Source of the DNA: Cherax quadricarinatus
Lineage: Eukaryota > Arthropoda > Malacostraca > Decapoda > Parastacidae
Direction of reading: 5' to 3'
NCBI RefSeq assembly: GCF_038502225.1
Contig: NW_027195230.1
Location: 159,501 to 223,500 of the forward strand
Length of the DNA: 64,000 nt
Shown here: piece by piece, positions 57,950 to 64,000 of the stretch
Position numbering within the stretch: position 1 is the stretch's first letter
How the letters are laid out: the number at the start of each line of letters is the position of its first letter
Program-made: the position numbers and the translations under genes
The notes under the pieces: model-generated
Told to the model about the DNA's origin: nothing
Databases searched by the model: none
Seen by the model: the letters and a program-made list of their open reading frames with translations, nothing else

Positions 57950-60900
57950 AGTCAATGCCGGGGACAAAAGGAAAACCCATTTGTTGAATTCAAGTGTTTT
58001 ACTATAAATATTAACGGGTTGAGAGCTGAGAGGAAGCTTAAGTGGTTTAATGAGTATTTGGTGCGACTTGGTGTGGATGTGGTATTCTTACAGGAACATA
58101 ATTTTAGGCCTGGTTATGAGTTGGATATGAGTGGTTATAATGTGTACATGGAACATGCGACACGTTTGAAAGGTGGGGCTGCCATTTTGGTAAAGGAAAC
58201 TAGCCCGTTTATAGTAAGGCGTAGTGAAGGGGGGGAGGGGAGGGTAATTAGAGTGGATGGAACTTGGGGTAGGGTTCCCATTAGTTTAGTATGTGTATAT
58301 GGTCCGGCTGAGGGTGACGTGAGTATTAAAACTAAATTTGTTCGGGACGTGCTGGTCTATTTTTTACGTGGTTTACCGAATGTTGCAATAATAGGCGGAG
58401 ATTGGAATTGCGTGATACGTCGTAAAGATGTGGAGCCCAGAGGTGCGGGGTGTTGTTTGGGTATATTGGGGGATATATTGACCGGGGTGGGGTTAAAGGA
58501 TGTGTGTGGGGGGGGAGGGATGGTAGAGCATACCTTCATTAAACGAGGTTATGCGGCGAGGTTGGACCGAATGTACGTTCCTTGTGCGGTTACTGTGCGG
58601 AGGGTGGATGTGATAGATGTGTTTTTTTCGGATCATAGAGGAGTGGTAATAGATGTGGATATTGAGGGTGTGCCGCGGAGGGGTCCATCATTTTGGAAAT
58701 TGAATGTAAAGTTATTAAAGGAAGAGGATAGTCTTTTGTCTTTTGGACATATGTGGGATCGTTTAGTGGTAGAAGCACCAGGGGATGTTGCCATGGTTAA
58801 TTGGTGGGAAACAATAGCTAAAAAACGTATTAAGGAATATTATATTAATCGAGGGAAGAGATATAATCAGTTACAATACGGTTTTCAAAAATATTTAGAG
58901 GGGCAGTTGCGCGACTGTTATGCACAAATTAATGCTAATTATCCTGTTATTGAAATTGAAAGTTTGAAGGAAAATATCCGGAATTTACAAAATGAGAGGT
59001 TTGATGGGGAAAGGCTTAAGGGCGGGATTGAGGAGGTTTTGTGGGGAGATCGGCCTTCGGCGTGTGTGTTGCGGAGTCAACACACACGTCGCAAGGCAAT
59101 GGAGTTAATGGGGTTGAATGTTCAGGTAGGTATGCAAGGGTATAAAGTGGACCAGGTGTTGACGACGACTGAGGGTATGAGTGGGTATATTGATGCTTGG
59201 GTTAAGTTGAAAACGCAATGTGTGGGAATAAGTGAAATAGCATTACAGTCAATTGGAAGGTTTGTGCAGTGTGAGTTGACAGAGCATGATCGATTCGTTT
59301 TGGAAGGGCCGATAACGGAGTGCGAGACATGGGAAGCTTTATCCGGGGCGCAATTAGGTAAGGCACCAGGAATTGATGGGTTGCCCAGTGACTTTTATCT
59401 CCAAAATTGGAGCGTTTTAAAAGAATTTTTGGTAAGATTATTCAATATCCTTAAGCGGGATCGGGTTTTAGGGGCACAGCAGCGGATGGCTGTGGTCGTT
59501 TTAGTGCCTAAAGGTGAGCCATTAACAGTTAAAGACTATCGTGCTATTTCGTTATTGTGTGGTGATTATAAGATTTTTGCAAGAATTTTAGCTAACAGAA
59601 TAAAAAGGGTCCTGGGTAAAGTGATCGATAAGGGACAATATGGGGTGCCGGGAAGGTCTATGTATGACGGGCATGGTTTGATTAGAAGTTTTATTGAAGA
59701 AAGAGTAAAATTGGGAGTGGGGGGGGAGGTGTTGGCTATAGATTGGGAGGCGGCATATGATAGTGTAGAAAGGGAAGCGTTATGGAAGATTATGAGATGG
59801 CAGGGGTTTGGAGAGGAAATTATGTCATGGGCCAAATTAATGTATCAAGATGCATCCTTGCGGGTGCAGGTAAATGGAAGGTTAGGAGAACAAATTCAGA
59901 TGAGCAGGGGTCTACGTCAAGGTTGTCCCCTTTCACAAATATTTTTTGCGTGTTTACAGGATCCCTTTTATAGAGGAATTAGGGTCTTATTGGCAGCAAA
60001 TGGGGTTGGTGACGAAAGGGGTGGGGGGGCTGGCATTGTTGGATATGTTGATGACACAACGATTTTAGTAAGTGGTAACAGGGATTTGCCTCGGGTGGAA
60101 AAGTTAGTAAATGTTTTTGAAAAGGCTTCTGGCATGTCAATTAATAAGGAGAAAACGAAGTATATGGATCTTGGGGATAGGTTAAGTGGGGAATGTGAAG
60201 TAGTTGAAAGGTGGAAAAAGGTGGACCAATTACTGATATGTGGGATCGTTTATGTAAGTGATATCAAGTTAGCACAACAAAAATTCAGTGCGTATTGTAG
60301 ATGGTGTACTGAAGCGCATCAGTGGTTTACGAGCTGCACACTTAACTTTGCATCAAAGAGTAATTACAACGAATGTTCTATTATATAGTAAACTTTGGCA
60401 TGTAGCAGCAATATATCCGATACTTCGTAGTGAGATACAAAGGTTACAAAAGCGCGTTTTTAGATTCATTTGGGGTACTGGAAGCGAATGGTTAGGTAGA
60501 GCGGTTGTCATACTCCCGGTTGGCCGAGGAGGGCTGGGTCTTATAGCTGTTGAAAAGAGGATTATGAGTGTGTATTTGAAACGTAGTTATAAGCGGGAGG
60601 GGGGGGGCGAGGGAAGGCGGACTTCATAAGATACGTCAGGATATGCAATGGTGGTGGGTGGGTAGGGAGTTCATAATCGGTGAGGCAATGTTACGGGTCA
60701 TCATAAACATGAGCGATCCTTCACATATTAAATTGGGAAACCTTGATGGGGTGGAAGGTAAGGCAGTGGTAGAAGGTGTTTATCCGATGTATGATTGGCG
60801 TAATATCTGGGGGCGTTTGAACAAATTACGTTTAAAACCTAAAGTACGAGAAGTAATGTATAGATTTTTACATGGGATCTTACCGTCTGGAATGGTTTTA

Positions 60901-61312
60901 TTCCATAAGAGAATACGGGAGGATGGGATATGCAAGGCTTGTTGTGGATGGGAGACTGTTTTCCATATAGTGTATTTTTGCGAATGTATTGAACTATAAG
61001 GGTTTGGTTGGGTAAGGTAATAAGGTTAGTGGGAGGGGGGGGGGGTTTGCAGGTGTTGAGGGTTTTAAGCTTAGACATAGGTGGGGTGAATCAGATGGTA
61101 GAGAATGCGGTAGGGTATATAATTACAGATTATATTTATATGTCTTGGGCTATGAGAGGAGCGAACGTGTGTGAAAGAATTAATGCATTAACAGCAACTT
61201 TTTATAGGACAAAGTGTAGAAATGAGGTGTATGGGGGGAGATGGGAGAGGGATTTAAGCGAGGGTTATAGGAATTTCACTTTACGGGATTTACGGGAGTT
61301 GAAAGGCAGGTA
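57950..61312 (+). pseudogene. Tx1-like ORF2 (endonuclease, RT, zf-RVT) with a few frameshifts
   Basis: The frame is open from 57950 after a TAA; FTININGLRAERKLKWFNEYL marks the endonuclease start. Motifs in order: VFLQEHN, GGDWNCVI (58394), FFSDHRGVV, then RT: APGIDGLPSDFY, VLVPKGEPLTVKDYRAISLLCGDYKIFARILANR, YGVPGRSMYDG, AIDWEAAYDSVER, GLRQGCPLSQIFF and GYVDDTTIL (YVDD at 60043-60054). Frame changes occur near 60283, in the G-run at about 60600, and near 61000. The C-terminal zf-RVT motif ICKACCGWETVFHIVYFC lies near 60929-60982. About 1,120 aa if joined. GVPGR and DYKIFA support the Tx1/L1 group. Confidence 0.88.
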
Positions 61313-61460
61313 AGGGGGATGAAATGGGCTGGTTTCCTAGAATGGGCGGTAGCATGATGAGTTTGATGAATGTTATATGAGGTATGTCCGGGGTGCAATT
61401 TTAACATTATTTGTTCCGAGTGTTTCAAGTACAATACAGTTATATTTGGAATTATCGACT
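61313..61460 (+). other. Start of Tx1-like 3'UTR
   Basis: Non-coding sequence between the ORF2 stop and the microsatellite cluster; the 3'UTR resumes after the MITE. Confidence 0.5.
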
Positions 61461-61571
61461 TATAACTATGTATGTGTATGTGTGTATATATATGCATGTG
61501 TTGTATGTGTGTGTATTTGTGTATGTATGTATGTATGTATGTATGTATGTATGTATGTATGTATGTATGTG

Positions 61572-61633
<62 letters not shown>

Positions 61634-61642
61634 GATATATAT
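61461..61642. repeat. (TG)/(TATG)n/(TA)n microsatellite cluster
   Basis: (TATGTG) words, then (GTAT)n at 61520-61575, then (TA)n to 61642, flush with the MITE. Confidence 0.95.
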
Positions 61643-62026
61643 GTCGTGCCGAATAGGCAGAAGTTGCCATCTTGGCTTAAATAGCAACGCTCATCTTGCC
61701 ATATAGGACAAGTGAAAATTTCTGTATGCAATAATTTCGCCAAAATCATTCTGAACCTAACGAAAAAAATATATTTGATTGTGTTTGTTTAGTACTAAAT
61801 TATTAAAAACGTATTTTAAATATTTTTAGTTGGGTTATGCTAAAATAAATTGCTCTTGTTTTAATAAGGTTAGGTAAGATTTCTAAGATTCTTTTGGTGA
61901 AAATTAAAAATTTTTACATTAACATTAATGAAAAAAATATATCTTTAAACGTATAAGAGAAAATTTCAGAAAGGACTTAATTTTAAATGAGTTCTTGCTA
62001 ATTGACCAGTTCTGCCTATTCGGCAC

Positions 62027-62029
<3 letters not shown>
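61643..62029 (-). mobile_element. MITE-like element, copy 3
   Basis: 387 bp with GTCGTGCCGAATA and TATTCGGCACGAC termini, inverted relative to copies 1 and 2 (43272-43659 and 43986-44373). Its right terminus reads 'ttctgcctattcggcac', so both ends carry the same terminal variant (ggcagaa/ttctgcc), making the inverted repeats longer than in copies 1 and 2. Confidence 0.82.
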
Positions 62030-62085
<56 letters not shown>

Positions 62086-62095
62086 TGTATGTATG
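62030..62095. repeat. (TA)n microsatellite
   Basis: About 48 bp TA plus TATG words on the far side of the MITE. Confidence 0.95.
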
Positions 62096-63052
62096 TTTAC
62101 TTTCTTGTATATACCTTTAATGTTTTTTCTCATGAACATTTTCAATGATATTCAATACATATTTTCTATGCGCATTTATGATTTTGATACAATGTGTAAA
62201 TGTCAAAAAGGGCTTTTTATGTTTCAGTTTAATTTACAATGTATTTTTGTAAGCACAATTGATTTGGTGCCAATAGAAGCATAGTTTGTTTTGATATATT
62301 TGGGTATTGTTTTTCTTTTTAATTTGTCTAGATGGTGGCAATACTATGTATGTAGTTTAAGAGTTTTACGAACCTTGAAGTTGTAAGAATGGATGAATTA
62401 TTCGTGGTTGAGTTGACGTAATATTATAACTGACGTTGTAAGTAATTGTGTTCAATTAGACAACATACTTTATATACTTATTTATATGTATGTACATGAA
62501 TGGTAAATTGAAGTCTGATTTTAAAGGTGAAGAGTGGGTTTTCCTTTTTTTTATTGTTCTTTTTTTCTCTTTATGGTAATACAAGGTTGTATCATGTACA
62601 CCAACAAATATGGTTAGAGGTATGTGGTAAAATTTTCGTGTTGATTAGACATTTATAATACAGATGAAATACTAGGCTTAGGTTAGGGTAAATTTATGAT
62701 AATTGTGGAATGTTCTTTGATTCAAACTGCTCTTTATTATACTTGTATTTTATTATTCTAGTGTAAATTAAGAGCAAGGATGATTAATTTGAGGAAGAGT
62801 TAATATAGGTTTGCATGTTTTTGCGAAAGTTAACTTATCCACATGTAGCTAGTATAGGACAATTTTAAGCTTCGGTATCTGATTTTATATGTAGGTAATA
62901 GTGGTCATATTTGTTATATTGTAATGTTATTCGTTAATGTTTCAATATCTAATGTAACGTTTTTTCAGTTATTTGTTCATATATTGTCATCTTTAGGGTT
63001 TTTCCTTTTGTCTATTGTTGGTTTTAAATAAAATATATAAAAAAAAAAAAAA
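62096..63052 (+). other. Remainder of Tx1-like 3'UTR and poly(A)
   Basis: AT-rich, no frame longer than chance. Ends with AAATAAAATATAT and about 16 A. Confidence 0.6.
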
Positions 63053-63736
63053 AAGTTTATAAGTAGTGAAGTGCAACACTTCTGGCAGCAGACGTTATTG
63101 ATGAAAATAATGTAAACTTGTGATCTGAAGTGAAGTGTTAGTCGGCAGAAAGGATTCACTAACATCTGGTGCTGATGAGTAGTTAGGGGGGTGATTTAGA
63201 TTGGTATTAGTGGGAATAGGATAATTAACCCTGCTAGGTTAAAAATCCCAAAAAATAGAGGTAGAGTGGGGGGGGGGGGATATTGAATGTAGTGGTCCTC
63301 AGGTTGTGCCTGATTATTATTATTATAATCAAAAAGAAGCGCTAAGCCACAAGGGCTATACAGCAGGTTGTGCCTGAGATGCCAGCCATAACTGGCAGGT
63401 AAGGTAGGTTATGAATTAAAGCTAGCATAGTAGTGTGTTAAGAGACTGGTACACAGCAGGCCTCCAAATGATTAGATAACCCATAGTGTTGGTTGTTAGC
63501 CTAGTGTGCTATGAGGGACGTGGAAGTGTAAGGGAAATACAATGTTGTCTTAATGATCCTAACTATCTCCCTATTAAATTTAGATGCCTCTGTACTATTG
63601 AAGATATGATGCAACTGCTTGTAAGTACCCTCCCCTTCCTTGGATCAAACCTGATTGCCTAACATTCCCCAAGCTGTGTATAACCCCTATGGGTAATATC
63701 TATTGTTACAGGAAATTTTATTTGGGTAAATGTGCA
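63053..63736. other. Unannotated sequence with SINE-like fragments
   Basis: At 63312-63365 'tattattattataatcaaaa' with 'gaagcgctaagccacaaggg' looks like the 3' part of a dispersed repeat. At 63632-63690 the 'ccttccttggatcaaacc' family recurs. The rest has no recognised feature. Confidence 0.4.
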
Positions 63737-63885
63737 GGTGTACCTGGAGAGGGTTTCGGGGGGGGGGGTCAGCGCCCCCACGGCTCGGTCTGAGACCAGG
63801 CCTCGTGGTGGATCAGGGTCTGATCAACCAGGCTGTTAATGCTGGCCGCACGTACGAGCCACAGCCCGGCTGGTAGGGAAAGGGG
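63737..63885 (-). mobile_element. LINE C 3'UTR fragment
   Basis: 'gtacctggagaggg', 'cagcgcccccacggc', 'gaccaggcctcgtggtgg' and 'cacgtacgagccacagcccg' match the LINE C 3'UTR at 15281-15430 and 38713-38870. ORF2 coding sequence is not included. Confidence 0.8.
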
Positions 63886-64000
63886 TGAAGTGGTAAACTC
63901 TCATCGACCTGCCAGGACCCTGAAAGTTAATCAGGTTTGATTCAGAGGAGAGTAATAAAAGTTGAATTTTACCAGTGACATTTAAGGTATATTAGGAGTA
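63886..64000. other. Window end, unannotated
   Basis: No feature recognised. Confidence 0.3.

Larger units (their letters stand above)
57930..63052 (+). mobile_element. Tx1-like non-LTR retrotransposon, 5'-truncated at ORF2 start, relatively young
   Basis: ORF2 (57950-61312), then a ~1.7 kb 3'UTR, ending TTTTAAATAAAATATATAAA plus an A-run at 63052. ORF1 is absent. The 3'UTR contains a nested MITE (61643-62029) with (TA)n on both sides. The same 3' terminus is seen at 8656 (plus) and 26366 (minus). Confidence 0.87.

Overview
This 64 kb window is eukaryotic and looks like a repeat-dominated stretch of an arthropod genome. It is most likely from a decapod crustacean such as a crayfish or lobster; that is inferred from remembered repeat families, not from a database search. 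I found no convincing host protein-coding gene. Every long open frame I could interpret belongs to a retrotransposon, and most other open frames are shadows of microsatellites.

Layout. 0-8.7 kb: a Tx1-like ORF1 relic, a nearly complete CR1/L2-like LINE ('LINE A', minus strand) and duplicated GA-rich and unique-looking DNA. 8.7-10.4 kb: diverged AT-rich satellite interrupted by a GC-rich tandem repeat. 10.4-12 kb: three head-to-tail LINE A 3' ends. 13-16.6 kb: other LINE 3' ends and a tRNA-derived SINE. 17-22 kb: mostly unannotated AT-rich DNA with foldbacks. 22-26 kb: LINE, RTE and tRNA-like SINE copies between long (TA)n tracts. 26.4-32.1 kb: a decayed but nearly full-length Tx1-like element (minus) sitting inside a minisatellite. 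32.2-33 kb: a second minisatellite. 33.3-45.4 kb: LINE, SINE, MITE and Penelope-like (PLE) fragments. 49.8-54.5 kb: a roughly 4.3 kb minisatellite of about 21 bp units, split by a palindromic insertion. 56-57.6 kb: further LINE A copies between (CA)n tracts. 57.9-63.05 kb: a relatively young Tx1-like element (plus) whose ORF2 has few frameshifts.

The most interesting signal is a set of five short foldback insertions (near 25.6, 35.35, 43.05, 47.45 and 54.1 kb). They carry hammerhead-ribozyme-like cores with the minimal palindromic stem III described for Penelope-like retroelements. Across the copies the core 3-8 base pair appears as C-G, G-C and U-A. Three copies also share an AATAAA 5-6 nt after the predicted cleavage site and a TGTCGGT-hairpin-ACC element 53-55 nt after it, and those three have convincing target-site duplications. 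Palindrome and pairing statements come from reading the sequence by eye; ribozyme activity is inference.

A second theme is that mobile elements and simple repeats go together here. LINE A ends in tandem TAGGTGAGTAC units plus (AC)n, and its 5'-truncated copies also begin at (CA)n. RTE copies and a 388 bp MITE are flanked by (TA)n. Two LINE families and the large minisatellite (minus strand) repeatedly carry motifs matching a 5' splice site.
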